From the NCBI RefSeq assembly GCF_003002915.1, contig NZ_PVTG01000003.1, positions 124,001 to 188,000 on the forward strand: a stretch of 64,000 nucleotides of DNA. The letters are read 5' to 3'. Shown here one piece after another: positions 26,246 through 35,878 of the stretch. A model generated the notes under the pieces. It saw nothing but the letters and a program-made list of their open reading frames with translations, was not told the origin of the DNA and did no database searches. This DNA is from Geodermatophilus tzadiensis. Its GTDB lineage: Bacteria; Actinomycetota; Actinomycetes; Mycobacteriales; Geodermatophilaceae. The first letter of the stretch is position 1. Each line of letters opens with the position of its first letter. A program made the translations under genes and the position numbers.

Positions 26246-26980
26246 GTGCCGACCCTGCAGCTGCTCCCCGCCGTCGACGTCGCCGACGGCCAGGCCGTCC
26301 GCCTCGTGCAGGGGGAGGCCGGCAGCGAGACCGCCTACGGCGACCCGCTGGAGGCCGCCCTGCAGTGGCAGCGCGACGGCGCCGAGTGGGTGCACCTCGT
26401 CGACCTCGACGCCGCCTTCGGCCGGGGCAGCAACCGCGAGCTGCTGGCCCGCGTCGTCGGCGCGCTCGACGTCGACGTCGAGCTCTCCGGCGGCATCCGC
26501 GACGACGCGTCGCTGGCCGCGGCCCTGGCCACCGGCTGCCGCCGCGTCAACCTCGGCACGGCCGCGCTGGAGTCGCCCGAGTGGTGCGCCCGCGCGATCG
26601 CCGAGCACGGCGACCGCATCGCCGTCGGCCTCGACGTGCGCGGCACCCGGCTGGCCGCCCGCGGCTGGACCCGCGAGGGCGGCGAGCTCTACGAGACCCT
26701 CGCCCGCCTCGACGCCGAGGGCTGCGCCCGCTACGTGGTCACCGACATCACCAAGGACGGCACGCTGCGCGGCCCCAACCTCGACCTGCTGCGCGAGGTC
26801 TGCGCCGCCACCCCGAAGCCGGTGGTCGCCTCCGGCGGGGTCAGCTCGCTCGACGACGTCCGCGCGCTGGCCGGGCTGACCGCCGTCGGCGTCGAGGGCG
26901 CCATCGTGGGCAAGGCGCTCTACGCGGGCGCCTTCACGCTGCCCGAGGCGCTGGCCGTCACCCGCGAGGCGGCGTCGTGA
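26246..26980 (+). CDS. hisA: Phosphoribosyl isomerase HisA, probably bifunctional (PriA)
   Basis: A TIM-barrel isomerase of 244 residues that converts ProFAR to PRFAR in histidine synthesis. [21 protein letters not shown] carries the general base Asp11. [15 protein letters not shown] (second catalytic Asp) and [11 protein letters not shown] are the phosphate-binding barrel motifs. In actinobacteria that lack trpF the same protein (PriA) also isomerises phosphoribosyl anthranilate for tryptophan. No trpF is present among the trp genes in this window, which fits that dual role. Leaderless GTG start. Its stop overlaps the next start (GTGA). Confidence 0.94.
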   Translation: MPTLQLLPAVDVADGQAVRLVQGEAGSETAYGDPLEAALQWQRDGAEWVHLVDLDAAFGRGSNRELLARVVGALDVDVELSGGIRDDASLAAALATGCRRVNLGTAALESPEWCARAIAEHGDRIAVGLDVRGTRLAARGWTREGGELYETLARLDAEGCARYVVTDITKDGTLRGPNLDLLREVCAATPKPVVASGGVSSLDDVRALAGLTAVGVEGAIVGKALYAGAFTLPEALAVTREAAS

Positions 26981-27363
26981 CCGTGCGGCGGATCGGCTCC
27001 GGCGGCCCCTGGGAGGACGTCGTCGGCTACAGCCGGGTCGTCGTCGCCGGGTCGCAGGCGTGGGTCAGCGGCTGCACCGCCACCGTCGACGGCGAGGTCG
27101 TCCACCCCGGCGACGTGGCCGCGCAGGCGCGGGTCGCGTTCGGCGTGCTGGTCGACGCGCTGGAGTCGGCCGGTCTGACCGCCGCCGACGTCGTCCGCAC
27201 CCGCATGTACGTCACCGACACCTCCCGCTGGGAGGAGGTCGGGCGGGTGCACGGCGAGGTGTTCGGCGCCGTCCGCCCGGCCACCGCGATGATCGGCGTG
27301 GCCGCCCTGCTGCACCCCGACATGCTCGTCGAGGTCGAGGCCGACGCGGTGAAGTCGGCGTGA
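26977..27363 (+). CDS. RidA/YjgF-family protein lacking the catalytic Arg
   Basis: A 128-residue protein of the Rid fold: [45 protein letters not shown] and a C-terminal LVEVEADAV. Active RidA enamine/imine deaminases carry an essential Arg in PARSCVEV (Arg105 in Salmonella RidA). Here the aligned segment is RPATAMIGV, with Thr or Ala at that place, so imine hydrolysis is unlikely and a Rid subfamily with another role is inferred. It is sandwiched between hisA and hisF with 4-bp overlaps at both ends, so its expression is locked to histidine synthesis. Confidence 0.88.
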   Translation: MTVRRIGSGGPWEDVVGYSRVVVAGSQAWVSGCTATVDGEVVHPGDVAAQARVAFGVLVDALESAGLTAADVVRTRMYVTDTSRWEEVGRVHGEVFGAVRPATAMIGVAALLHPDMLVEVEADAVKSA

Positions 27364-28154
27364 CCCTCGCCGTGCGGGTCATCCCGTGCCTGGACGTCGA
27401 CGCCGGCCGGGTGGTCAAGGGCGTCAACTTCGTCGACCTGCGCGACGCCGGCGACCCGGTCGAGATGGCCCGCGTCTACGACGCCGAGGGCGCCGACGAG
27501 CTCACCTTCCTCGACATCACCGCCAGCTCCGGCGACCGCGAGACCACCTACGACGTCGTGCGGCGCACCGCCGAGAGCGTGTTCATCCCGCTCACCGTCG
27601 GCGGTGGCGTGCGCAGTGCCGACGACGTCGACCGGCTGCTGCGGGCCGGCGCGGACAAGGTCGCGGTGAACACCGCCGCCGTCGCCCGGCCGGAGCTGAT
27701 CAGCGAGATCGCCGACCGCTTCGGCAACCAGGTGCTCGTGCTCTCCCTCGACGCCCGCCGGGTGCGCGACGGCGCGGCCACCGACTCCGGCTTCGAGATC
27801 ACCACCCACGGCGGGCGCCGGGGCACCGGCCGCGACGCCGTCGAGTGGGTGGTGCAGGCCGCCGGGCTCGGGGTGGGGGAGGTGCTGCTCAACTCCATGG
27901 ACGCCGACGGCACCCGCGCCGGCTTCGACACCGAGCTGATCCGCGCGGTGCGCCGCGAGGTGACCGTGCCGGTGGTCGCCAGCGGGGGCGCCGGGGCGGT
28001 CGAGCACTTCCCGCCGGCGGTGGCGGCCGGCGCCGACGCGGTGCTCGCCGCCAGCGTCTTCCACTTCGGCACGCTGCGGATCGGCGACGTCAAGGCCGCG
28101 CTGGCGCAGGCCGGCGCCCCCGTCCGGCACGAGCGGGACACGCCGCTGGGCTGA
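27360..28154 (+). CDS. hisF: Imidazole glycerol phosphate synthase, cyclase subunit
   Basis: A TIM-barrel cyclase of 264 residues that combines PRFAR with ammonia from HisH to give IGP and [24 protein letters not shown] carries catalytic Asp12, LSLDARR the second Asp, and GGGVRS and [11 protein letters not shown] bind phosphate. GTG 27360 overlaps the RidA-like stop (GTGA). It is separated from hisH by about 18 kb. Confidence 0.97.
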   Translation: MTLAVRVIPCLDVDAGRVVKGVNFVDLRDAGDPVEMARVYDAEGADELTFLDITASSGDRETTYDVVRRTAESVFIPLTVGGGVRSADDVDRLLRAGADKVAVNTAAVARPELISEIADRFGNQVLVLSLDARRVRDGAATDSGFEITTHGGRRGTGRDAVEWVVQAAGLGVGEVLLNSMDADGTRAGFDTELIRAVRREVTVPVVASGGAGAVEHFPPAVAAGADAVLAASVFHFGTLRIGDVKAALAQAGAPVRHERDTPLG

Positions 28155-28160
28155 CCGGGC

Positions 28161-28802
28161 TCAGCTGGCCGGCGCGCCGCCCCGCACGGCCACCCGGGCG
28201 ACGTCCGTGCGGCCGGTGGCCCACAGCAGCACCTCCAGCGGCTCGCCCTCGACTGTGGTCGGCGACGACCCCGCGCGGATGCGCTTTCCCGGCCCGGGGA
28301 CGTCGCTGCGCTGGAGCACCAGCCCGCCGGGGTGGCGGGGAGCCGCGGCGCGGGCGAACAGCTGCGCCGCGCCCCAGAGCGTGTCGGCGTCGCGCAGCGG
28401 CAGCGCCCGGGGCTCCCAGCCGGGCTGCGCGCGGCGCGCGTCCTCGTGGTGGACGGCGAACTCGACGCCATTGACGACGTCGCCCAGCCCCGGCCAGCCC
28501 ATCGGCAGCCACCGCGGCGGGCCCGACCGCACCCGGGCCACCAGCTCGGGATAGGGCGTCGAGGTCCGCAGCCGCTCCTCCAGCCGGACCGAGTGGGCGT
28601 GCAGCCGGTCGCCGACGGGCGTGCGCTCGAGCGCGTAGCCGGGCCCGGCGTCCGGCCGGCGGTCGCGGGTGACCAGGTGCGCGGCCAGGTGCGCCGTCGT
28701 CCACCCCTCGCAGCAGGTGGGCGCGTCCGGGCCGAGCGCGTCGAGCAGGTCGGCGAGGTCGGCGCGCTCACGGGCGGCGAGCGGGCGGGAAGCATCGGTC
28801 AC
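28161..28802 (-). CDS. DinB-like metal-binding protein (TIGR03085 type)
   Basis: A 213-residue four-helix-bundle protein of the mycothiol-dependent/DinB group. ARERADLADLLDALGPDAPTCCEGWTTAHLAAHL provides the first metal-ligand His region, and VEFAVHHEDARRAQPGW the second; the rest follows TIGR03085 members. Members are predicted mycothiol or metal-dependent enzymes, but the reaction is unknown. The GTG start has TAACCC 6 nt upstream, a poor -10. It is convergent with hisF, 6 bp apart. Confidence 0.82.
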   Translation of the reverse strand: MTDASRPLAARERADLADLLDALGPDAPTCCEGWTTAHLAAHLVTRDRRPDAGPGYALERTPVGDRLHAHSVRLEERLRTSTPYPELVARVRSGPPRWLPMGWPGLGDVVNGVEFAVHHEDARRAQPGWEPRALPLRDADTLWGAAQLFARAAAPRHPGGLVLQRSDVPGPGKRIRAGSSPTTVEGEPLEVLLWATGRTDVARVAVRGGAPAS

Positions 28803-28920
28803 CGCTCGGGGTTACCGATCTCGCCCACCCGGAAAACGCCGCGCCCTCCGTCGGGAAGATGGTTAGCCTGGCTGACGACGTGTGGAGCGCCGCCGTCGTC
28901 GCACCACCCCGAGGAGATCC

Positions 28921-30696
28921 GTGCCCCGCGCCCGAGACGCCGTCGTCCGGCGGGGGATGCGCCACATCGGCCTGGCCATCCGCGAGCAGCCGGGGATGTT
29001 CACCCTGGCCGTCCTGGCCAGCAGCCTCTACGCGGGCATGAGCGTGCTGTCGGCCTTCGTCATCGGCGGCATCACCGACCGCGTCGTCCTCCCGGCCTTC
29101 GCCGACGGCGACACCACCGCCGGCGCGCTCACCCTCGCCGTCACGGTGCTCCTGGGCGTCGCCGTCCTCAAGATCCTCGGCATCCTCGGCCGCCGGCTGT
29201 TCGCCGGGATCATGGCCTACCGGCTGCAGGCCGACTACCGCCGCCGCGTCACCGGGCAGTACCTGCGGCTGCCGCTCGCCTGGCACCAGCGCCACCCGAC
29301 CGGCCAGTTGCTGAGCAACGCCAACTCCGACGTCGAGTCCGCCTGGTACTTCGTCTCCCCGCTGCCCTTCGCCTGCGGGACGCTGGTCATGATCGCGATC
29401 ACCGTCGTCGCGCTGGTCCTCACCGACCCGCTGCTGGCGCTGGTCGGCCTGGTCGTCTTCCCGCTGGTCTTCGTCCTCAACGCCGTCTACTCCCAGGTGA
29501 TGAGCCCGCGCATGCAGCGCGCCCAGCAGCTGCGCGCCGAGGTCAGCGAGATCGCGCACGAGAGCTTCGACGCGGGCCTGGTGGTCAAGACCCTCGGCCG
29601 CGAGGACGTCGAGAGCGTCCGGTTCACCGAGCGCGCGGAGGAGCTGCGCGACGGGCTGGTCGCCGTGGGCCGGGTGCGCGGGCTGTTCGACCCGCTCATG
29701 GAGGCGCTGCCCAACCTCGGCACGCTCGCCGTGCTGCTGGTCGGCGCCGGTCGGGTCGCGTCCGGCGCCACCGACGCCGGTGACCTGGTGAGCATCGCCT
29801 ACCTGTTCACCCTGCTCGCGCTGCCCATCCGCGCGATCGGCTGGGTGCTCGCCGACCTGCCGCGCGCGCTCGCCGGCTTCGACCGGGTCACCCCCGTCCT
29901 CGACGCCACCGGCGAGACCCCGCACGGCCCGGAGACCGCCGCCACCGGGACCGGCGGGGCGGGCCTGGGCCTGCGCGCGGTCGACCACGTCTTCGACGGC
30001 GCCGACCGGCCGGTGCTCTCCGGCGTCACCTTCGACGTCGCCGCCGGCAGCACGGTCGCCGTCGTCGGGCCGACCGGCTCCGGCAAGTCCACGCTGGCCG
30101 GGCTGCTGGTGCGGCTGGTCGACCCCGTCCGCGGCGAGGTGCTCCTCGACGGCGTCGACGTGCGCCGGCTGCGCGAGGGCGAGGTCAGCGGCCAGGCCGC
30201 GTTCGTCCCCCAGGGCACCTTCCTCTTCGACGACACGGTGCGCGGCAACGTCACCCTGGGCGGCGACTTCTCCGACGAGGAGGTCCGCGCGGCGCTGCGG
30301 GTGGCCGCGGCCGACGAGTTCGTCGACCGGCTGCCCGAGGGCCTCGACACCCGCGTCGGCGAGCGCGGCGCCACGCTCTCGGGCGGTCAGCGGCAGCGGC
30401 TGGCGCTGGCCCGCGCCGTCGTCCGCCGGCCGCGGCTGCTGGTCCTCGACGACGCCACCAGCGCCGTCGACCCCGCCGTCGAGGCGCGCATCCTCGACGC
30501 CTTGCGCTCCAGCGAGCGGCCCGCCACGGTGGTCGTGATCGCCTACCGGCAGGCCACCATCGCGCTCGCCGACGAGGTGGTGTGGATGGAGGACGGCCGG
30601 GTCACCGCCCGCGGCAGCCACGAGCAGCTGCTGGCCACCGTGCCGGGTTACGCCGCCCTCGTCCGCGCCTACTCCCAGGCGGAGGTGGCGGCGTGA
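28921..30696 (+). CDS. ABC exporter half-transporter, degenerate-site subunit
   Basis: A 591-residue fused permease-ATPase with six membrane helices (about 20-300) and an ATPase domain (about 345-591). Walker A is VGPTGSGKST and the signature LSGGQRQRL is canonical. However, the Walker B ends LVLDDATS, with Asp511 instead of the catalytic Glu, and the H-loop reads IAYRQ, with Tyr542 instead of His. It therefore forms the inactive site of a heterodimer with the next gene. GTG 28921 is chosen for GAGGAG (28911-28916); GTG 28882 is an alternative. TAGCCT at 28864-28869 is a plausible -10. Substrate unknown. Confidence 0.92.
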   Translation: MPRARDAVVRRGMRHIGLAIREQPGMFTLAVLASSLYAGMSVLSAFVIGGITDRVVLPAFADGDTTAGALTLAVTVLLGVAVLKILGILGRRLFAGIMAYRLQADYRRRVTGQYLRLPLAWHQRHPTGQLLSNANSDVESAWYFVSPLPFACGTLVMIAITVVALVLTDPLLALVGLVVFPLVFVLNAVYSQVMSPRMQRAQQLRAEVSEIAHESFDAGLVVKTLGREDVESVRFTERAEELRDGLVAVGRVRGLFDPLMEALPNLGTLAVLLVGAGRVASGATDAGDLVSIAYLFTLLALPIRAIGWVLADLPRALAGFDRVTPVLDATGETPHGPETAATGTGGAGLGLRAVDHVFDGADRPVLSGVTFDVAAGSTVAVVGPTGSGKSTLAGLLVRLVDPVRGEVLLDGVDVRRLREGEVSGQAAFVPQGTFLFDDTVRGNVTLGGDFSDEEVRAALRVAAADEFVDRLPEGLDTRVGERGATLSGGQRQRLALARAVVRRPRLLVLDDATSAVDPAVEARILDALRSSERPATVVVIAYRQATIALADEVVWMEDGRVTARGSHEQLLATVPGYAALVRAYSQAEVAA

Positions 30697-32513
30697 GCGC
30701 CGCCGTCGCCGAGCCGCGGGAGGGCGCGGTCGCCACGCTGCGCCGCGGCCTGCGGATGCTGCCGGAGTTCCGTCGCGGCCTGCCGGCCACCTTCGCGCTC
30801 GCGCTGGTGGCCACCGCCGGGCGGGTGGTCGTGCCGATCGCCGTCCAGCAGGTCATCGACCGCGGCCTGCTCGCCCCCGGCGGTCCCGACCTCGGCCTGG
30901 TCCGCACGCTGGTGCTCGTCTGCGCCGGGGTCGTGCTGGTCACCGGCGTGGCGGTGTACCGGATGAACGTCCGGCTGTTCCGCACCACCGAGACCGCGCT
31001 CGCCGGGCTGCGCTCCCGGGCGTTCCGGCACGTGCACGACCTGTCGGTCCTGCACCAGCAGGGGCAGCGCCGCGGCTCGCTGGTCTCCCGCGTCACCAGC
31101 GACGTCGACCAGCTGTCCACCTTCATGCAGTGGGGCGGCGTCATCGGCGTGGTGAGCCTCGGCCAGCTGGTCGTGGCGACCGTCGTCATGGCCGTCTACT
31201 CCTGGCAGCTCACCCTGCTGGTGGTCGTCTGCTTCGTGCCGCTGGCGATCGCCGTCCGCTGGTTCGCCCGCCGGCTGCACCTCGCCTACGGCGTCGTCCG
31301 CGAGCGGGTCGGCGACGTCCTCGCCGCGGTGTCGGAGTCCGTCGTCGGCGCCCCGACGGTGCGCGCCTACGGCATCCGCGAGCGGACGGCGGCCCGCCTC
31401 GACCGCTCCATCGGCCGGCACTACCGCGCCCAGGTCGACGCGCAGAAGGTCACCGCGGCGGTGTTCGTCAGCGGCGAGTTCGTGGCCGCGCTCGCCAACG
31501 CCGCCGTGATCGTCGTCGGCGTCCTGCTCGGGCTGGCCGGGGAGATCACCGCCGGCACGCTCGTCGCGTTCCTGTTCCTCGTCACCCTGTTCGTCGCCCC
31601 GGTGCAGACCGCCACCGAGGTGCTCAACGAGGGCCAGAACGCCATCGCCGGGTTCCGCCGCGTCCTCGACGTCCTCGACACCGAGCCCGACGTCCGCGAC
31701 CCCGCCGCCACCGGCTCGGCGCTCGCGCTGCCCGACGGGCCGCTCGGCGTGCGGCTCGAGCACGTCACCTTCCGCTACGCGCCCGGCGCCCGCCCCGCCC
31801 TCGACGGCGTCGACCTGGCCCTCGCCCCGCAGCGCAGCTACGCCGTCGTCGGGGAGACCGGCTCGGGCAAGACGACGTTCGCCAAGCTGGTCACCCGGCT
31901 CATGGACCCCACCGAGGGGCGGGTGCTGCTCGGCTCGGACGCCGCCGGCTGGGTGCCGCTGACCGAGGTCGCCTTCGCCTCGCTGCGCCGGCGGGTGGGC
32001 ATGGTGCCGCAGGACGGCTTCCTCTTCGACGCGACCGTCGCCGACAACGTGCGCTACGGCCGTCCGGGTCTCTCCGACGCGCAGGTCGCCGCGGCCCTCG
32101 AGGAGCTCGGCCTGGGGGACTGGCTGGCCGGCCTGCCCGAGGGCGTCGCCACCCCGGTCGGCCAGCGCGGCGAGTCGCTGTCGGCGGGGGAGCGGCAGCT
32201 GGTCGCCATCGCCCGCGCGCACGTGGCCGCGCCCGACCTGCTCGTGCTCGACGAGGCCACCAGCGCCGTCGACCCGGCCACCGAGCGGCGGATCACGCAC
32301 GCGCTGGAGCGGCTCACCGAGGGCCGGACGACGCTGACCATCGCGCACCGGCTCTCGACCGCCGAGCGCGCCGACGAGGTGCTCGTCGTCGACGCCGGCC
32401 GGGTGGTGCAGCGCGGCACGCACGCCGACCTGGTCGACGTCGTCGGCCCGTACGCCCGGCTGCACGCCTCCTGGCGCCGCTCCTCGGCGGGCACCCCCGA
32501 GCGCGTCGGCTGA
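30693..32513 (+). CDS. ABC exporter half-transporter, catalytic-site subunit
   Basis: A 606-residue partner of the preceding protein, joined by a GTGA overlap. Six membrane helices (about 30-315) precede the ATPase, with Walker A VGETGSGKTT, Walker B LVLDEATS (Glu521) and H-loop IAHRLST (His552) intact. Its signature is the degenerate LSAGERQ. Together the pair has one complete ATP site (this Walker A/B and His with the partner's LSGGQ) and one degenerate site, as in TM287/288-type heterodimeric multidrug exporters. Export of a drug or lipid is inferred; no substrate evidence. Confidence 0.93.
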   Translation: MSAAVAEPREGAVATLRRGLRMLPEFRRGLPATFALALVATAGRVVVPIAVQQVIDRGLLAPGGPDLGLVRTLVLVCAGVVLVTGVAVYRMNVRLFRTTETALAGLRSRAFRHVHDLSVLHQQGQRRGSLVSRVTSDVDQLSTFMQWGGVIGVVSLGQLVVATVVMAVYSWQLTLLVVVCFVPLAIAVRWFARRLHLAYGVVRERVGDVLAAVSESVVGAPTVRAYGIRERTAARLDRSIGRHYRAQVDAQKVTAAVFVSGEFVAALANAAVIVVGVLLGLAGEITAGTLVAFLFLVTLFVAPVQTATEVLNEGQNAIAGFRRVLDVLDTEPDVRDPAATGSALALPDGPLGVRLEHVTFRYAPGARPALDGVDLALAPQRSYAVVGETGSGKTTFAKLVTRLMDPTEGRVLLGSDAAGWVPLTEVAFASLRRRVGMVPQDGFLFDATVADNVRYGRPGLSDAQVAAALEELGLGDWLAGLPEGVATPVGQRGESLSAGERQLVAIARAHVAAPDLLVLDEATSAVDPATERRITHALERLTEGRTTLTIAHRLSTAERADEVLVVDAGRVVQRGTHADLVDVVGPYARLHASWRRSSAGTPERVG

Positions 32514-32537
32514 GCGCTGTGCCGCCGGGTCCTCCCA

Positions 32538-32550
32538 TACGCTGCCGATC
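32538..32550 (+). promoter_or_regulatory. -10 element TACGCT of a leaderless promoter
   Basis: TACGCT (32538-32543) is followed by 7 nt and GTG 32551, the start of a small membrane protein. Confidence 0.55.
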
Positions 32551-32967
32551 GTGACGACGTCCGCCCGGCTGCCCTCCGGGATGCCCGTCCTCGTGCTCGT
32601 CGCCGCCGTCGTCGCGGGCATCGGGGTGCTGCCGCTGGCCCTCGTCGCGGCCACCGCCGTCCTGCTCGGGAGCGACGCCGGCGGCCGGGACTGGTGGACC
32701 CTCCTGCTCATCGCCCCGCCGGTGCTCGAGCTGGCCGGCATCGTCCTGCTGCTCACCCGCCGCGGGCGCTGGCCGCTCGTGGCCGCCGCCGCCGCGTCGC
32801 TCGCGGTGACCGGGCTGGTGCTCGGCATGGCCGCCCGGGTCGGCCAGTCGGTGGGCGTCTGGCCGTTTGTCCTGGTCGTCTGCCCGCTGGTGGCCGCGGT
32901 CCTGGCGATGACCCCGCCCGCCGGGGAGTGGCTGGCCGGCCGCCCGCGCGCCGGCGCCGCGGACTGA
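32551..32967 (+). CDS. Small four-helix membrane protein, unknown
   Basis: A 138-residue hydrophobic protein with four predicted helices (about 11-37, 49-68, 75-94, 99-120) and short charged loops. I do not recognise the family. The GTG start is predicted to be leaderless. It is followed 17 nt later by another small membrane protein with a similar loop pattern and the C-terminal PAGEWL/PIREW positions, hinting that the two are diverged duplicates (weak inference). Confidence 0.6.
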   Translation: MTTSARLPSGMPVLVLVAAVVAGIGVLPLALVAATAVLLGSDAGGRDWWTLLLIAPPVLELAGIVLLLTRRGRWPLVAAAAASLAVTGLVLGMAARVGQSVGVWPFVLVVCPLVAAVLAMTPPAGEWLAGRPRAGAAD

Positions 32968-32984
32968 CCTCCGGGCCGCCCGCC

Positions 32985-33506
32985 GTGCCGCCGCCACCCC
33001 GCCGGACGACGACCCGCCGCTCCCCGCGGGCGGCCGCCCCGTCGCCGGCCGTCCGCCGGGCCGCTCCTCCGCCGCCCGCGGGGCGCCCGCTGGCCGCCCC
33101 GTTCGCGTTCGTCTTCGGACTGCTGGTCGCCGCCGAGGACCTCTACCTCGGCTGGCTGCTGCTCGAGCCGGACCCGGGCTGGCACTGGTACGTGGTCGTG
33201 TCCGCCGGGCTGGCGCTGCTCGCCGTCGCCGGGGCCGTCCTGGTGCTCCTCGGCCGCGGGCGCGGCTGGCTGGTGCTCGCCGTCGCCGCCGTGCTCCCGG
33301 CCCTGCTGCTGCTCGGCGTCGCGGGGCTGTTCGGCGCGCTCGGGGACGGCGGGTCCGTCGGCTGGGCGCTGCTGCTGCTCGCCGGCCCGGTCGGCGCCCT
33401 CGTGCTGGCCCTCGGCCGCCCGATCCGGGAGTGGACCCGCCCCGCACGGAGGACACCGGCGGCGCGGCCGGCGGGGACGGGCCGGGGCGGGGCCGCGGGC
33501 CGCTAG
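32985..33506 (+). CDS. Small membrane protein with Pro/Arg-rich N-terminus
   Basis: A 173-residue protein. A disordered basic N-terminus (PPPPRRTTTRRS and following, about 45 residues) is followed by four predicted helices and a basic tail. No family recognised. GTG 32985 is chosen as the only start between the upstream stop codon region and the first helix. The stop TAG is part of the -10 hexamer TAGCGT proposed for the next gene. Confidence 0.58.
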   Translation: MPPPPRRTTTRRSPRAAAPSPAVRRAAPPPPAGRPLAAPFAFVFGLLVAAEDLYLGWLLLEPDPGWHWYVVVSAGLALLAVAGAVLVLLGRGRGWLVLAVAAVLPALLLLGVAGLFGALGDGGSVGWALLLLAGPVGALVLALGRPIREWTRPARRTPAARPAGTGRGGAAGR

Positions 33507-33516
33507 CGTGCCGCCC
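33504..33516 (+). promoter_or_regulatory. -10 element TAGCGT of a leaderless promoter (flavoprotein)
   Basis: TAGCGT (33504-33509) is followed by 7 nt and GTG 33517. This favours GTG 33517 over GTG 33508. Confidence 0.55.
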
Positions 33517-35169
33517 GTGACAGACACAGACGTCGTCGTGGTCGGGTCCGGCCTGGCCGGGCTGGTGGCCACCGCCGAGCTGGCCGACGCCGGCCGGCGG
33601 GTGGTGCTGCTGGAGCAGGAGCCCGAGGCGTCCTTCGGCGGGCAGGCGTGGTGGTCCTTCGGCGGCCTGTTCCTCGTCGACTCGCCGGAGCAGCGGCGGC
33701 TGCGGGTGCGCGACTCCCTCGAGCTGGCCCGCCAGGACTGGTTCGGCACCGCCGCCTTCGACCGCCCCGAGGACCACTGGCCGCGCCAGTGGGCCGAGGC
33801 CTACCTGGACTTCGCCGCCGGTGAGAAGCGGGCGTGGCTGCGCGAGCAGGGCGTCGGCTTCTTCCCGGTCGTCGGCTGGGCCGAGCGCGGCGGGTACACC
33901 GCCACCGGCCACGGCAACTCCGTGCCCCGCTTCCACATCGTGTGGGGGACCGGGCCCGGGCTCGTCGAGCCGTTCGCCCGGCGGGTGCGCGCCGCCGTCG
34001 ACCGCGGCCTGGTCGAGCTGCGCTTCCGCCACCGGGTGACCGAGCTGGTGGTCGACGGCGGCACGGTCACCGGCGTCCGCGGCGCGGTGCTCGAGCCCAG
34101 CGACGCCGCCCGCGGGGAGGCCAGCTCCCGCGCCGAGGTGGCGCCCTTCGAGCTGTCCGCGCAGGCCGTCGTCGTCACCTCCGGCGGGATCGGCGGCAAC
34201 CACGACCTGGTCCGCCGCAACTGGCCGGCGCGCCTGGGCCCGGTGCCGCAGCGGCTGCTGTCCGGCGTCCCGGCGCACGTCGACGGGCTGATGCTGGAGG
34301 CCACCGAGAAGGCCGGGGCGAACCTGGTCAACCGCGACCGCATGTGGCACTACACCGAGGGCATCGCCAACCACTCGCCGGTGTGGGCGCGGCACGGCAT
34401 CCGCATCCTGCCCGGGCCCTCGTCGCTGTGGCTCGACGCCACCGGCCGGCGGCTGCCGGTGCCGCTGTTCCCCGGGTTCGACACCCTGGGCACGCTGGCC
34501 CACATCGGGCAGACCGGTCACGAGCACACCTGGTTCGTCGCGACGAGGAAGATCGTCGAGAAGGAGTTCGCGCTCTCGGGCTCCGAGCAGAACCCGGACC
34601 TGACCGGCCGCGACGTCCGGCTGCTGCTCAACCGGGTGCGGGCCGGGGTGTCCGCGCCGGTGCAGGCCTTCCTCGACCGCGGCGAGGACTTCGTCACCGC
34701 CACGACGCTGCCCGAGCTGGTCGCCGGGATGAACCGCGTCACCGGCGGCCGCCCCGAGGTCGACCTGGCCACCGTCGAGCGCGAGGTGCTCGCCCGCGAC
34801 CGCGAGGTGGCCAACGAGTTCACCAAGGACCTGCAGCTGACCGCCGTCCGCGGGGCGCGCAGCTACCTCGGCGACAAGCTCATCCGGGTCGCGCCGCCGC
34901 ACCGGCTGCTCGAGCCCGAGGCCGGCCCGCTGATCGCCGTCCGGCTCAACCTGCTCACCCGCAAGACCCTCGGCGGGCTGGAGACCGACCTGTCCGGCCG
35001 GGTGCTGCGGCCCGGCGGCGAGGTGTTCCCCGGCCTGTACGCCGCCGGGGAGGTCGCCGGCTTCGGTGGCGGCGGCATGCACGGCTACCGCTCGCTGGAG
35101 GGTACCTTCCTCGGGGGCTGCCTGTTCTCCGGCCGGGTGGCCGGCCGGGCGCTGGCGGCGGCGCTGTGA
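33517..35169 (+). CDS. FAD-binding dehydrogenase (fumarate reductase/KstD-like)
   Basis: A 550-residue soluble flavoprotein. The N-terminal dinucleotide motif [21 protein letters not shown] and the following [19 protein letters not shown] match the FAD-binding dehydrogenases related to ketosteroid dehydrogenase and fumarate reductase flavoproteins. The C-terminal [29 protein letters not shown] is the second FAD-contact region. It lacks the heme and membrane subunits, so an electron acceptor other than quinone via SdhC/D is likely. Substrate unknown. The stop overlaps the next start (GTGA). Confidence 0.9.
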   Translation: MTDTDVVVVGSGLAGLVATAELADAGRRVVLLEQEPEASFGGQAWWSFGGLFLVDSPEQRRLRVRDSLELARQDWFGTAAFDRPEDHWPRQWAEAYLDFAAGEKRAWLREQGVGFFPVVGWAERGGYTATGHGNSVPRFHIVWGTGPGLVEPFARRVRAAVDRGLVELRFRHRVTELVVDGGTVTGVRGAVLEPSDAARGEASSRAEVAPFELSAQAVVVTSGGIGGNHDLVRRNWPARLGPVPQRLLSGVPAHVDGLMLEATEKAGANLVNRDRMWHYTEGIANHSPVWARHGIRILPGPSSLWLDATGRRLPVPLFPGFDTLGTLAHIGQTGHEHTWFVATRKIVEKEFALSGSEQNPDLTGRDVRLLLNRVRAGVSAPVQAFLDRGEDFVTATTLPELVAGMNRVTGGRPEVDLATVEREVLARDREVANEFTKDLQLTAVRGARSYLGDKLIRVAPPHRLLEPEAGPLIAVRLNLLTRKTLGGLETDLSGRVLRPGGEVFPGLYAAGEVAGFGGGGMHGYRSLEGTFLGGCLFSGRVAGRALAAAL

Positions 35170-35825
35170 GCAGCCCCTGGGCCGACCCGTCCGCGCCGAC
35201 CGACCCGGCCGGGTACACCGGCCCACCGGTCACCGCGCCCCCGTCGTACGCCGTCGCGGCCGCCTCCCCGCCGCCCGCCTACGGCTGGGCGCCCGGGTAC
35301 CCGCCCGCCGTCCTGCCGTGGGGCCCGCCGCCACCACGGCCGCGCCGCCCCGGGCAGGTCACCACCGCCGCGGTGCTGGGCTTCGTCCAGGCCGGCGTCG
35401 TCGCGCTGTCCTCGGCCTACGTGCTGCTGCTCGCCAGCACCCTCGGCACGCTGGCGGTCCTGGGCGCGCAGAGCAGCGGCGAGGCCGAGCGCCTGGTCAC
35501 CGAGGCGACCGTGCTCTCCGTGGTCCAGCTGCTCTCGGCGGTCGCCCTCGTCGTCGGCGGCGTCCTGCTGCTCAACCGCCGCGGCCGGGCGTCCTGGACG
35601 ACGCTGCTCGCCGCGCTCGGCGCGCAGCTGGCCATCGCCCTGTACTGGGCGGTGCGGCTGCTCACCCTCGACGGCCTCGCCGACGGCGTCGCCGGCCCCG
35701 GCCCGGTCGGGGTGCTGGTCGTCCTGGTGCTCTTCTACGCCGTCCTGCCGGGCGTGGGCCTGGGCCTGCTGCTCGTCCGGGACGCCCGGCGCTGGGCCGA
35801 CGGCGCCGGGCCCGCCGCCGGCTGA
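35166..35825 (+). CDS. Membrane protein with Pro-rich cytoplasmic N-terminus
   Basis: A 219-residue protein. About 65 Pro/Ala/Tyr-rich residues precede four predicted helices (about 72-97, 115-140, 147-166, 178-205). This Pro-rich-plus-helices layout is common in actinobacterial membrane proteins of unknown function. It is co-translated with the flavoprotein (GTGA overlap), so it could be a membrane partner (inference only). Confidence 0.65.
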   Translation: MSSPWADPSAPTDPAGYTGPPVTAPPSYAVAAASPPPAYGWAPGYPPAVLPWGPPPPRPRRPGQVTTAAVLGFVQAGVVALSSAYVLLLASTLGTLAVLGAQSSGEAERLVTEATVLSVVQLLSAVALVVGGVLLLNRRGRASWTTLLAALGAQLAIALYWAVRLLTLDGLADGVAGPGPVGVLVVLVLFYAVLPGVGLGLLLVRDARRWADGAGPAAG

Positions 35826-35865
35826 CCGCCCGGGGCCGCCGACCGGGGCGGCCCCGGCCCGGTGG

Positions 35866-35878
35866 GACGATCGGGGGC
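35866..35878 (+). promoter_or_regulatory. Weak -10 element GACGAT of a leaderless promoter (hisI)
   Basis: GACGAT (35866-35871) is followed by 7 nt and GTG 35879. It lacks the initial T, but the spacing matches the other sites. Confidence 0.4.

Noticed and set aside
32551..33506. The two small membrane genes as immunity or toxin partners of the ABC exporter
   Set aside because: No toxin, bacteriocin or modification-enzyme features; the first has its own promoter. Left as unknown membrane proteins.
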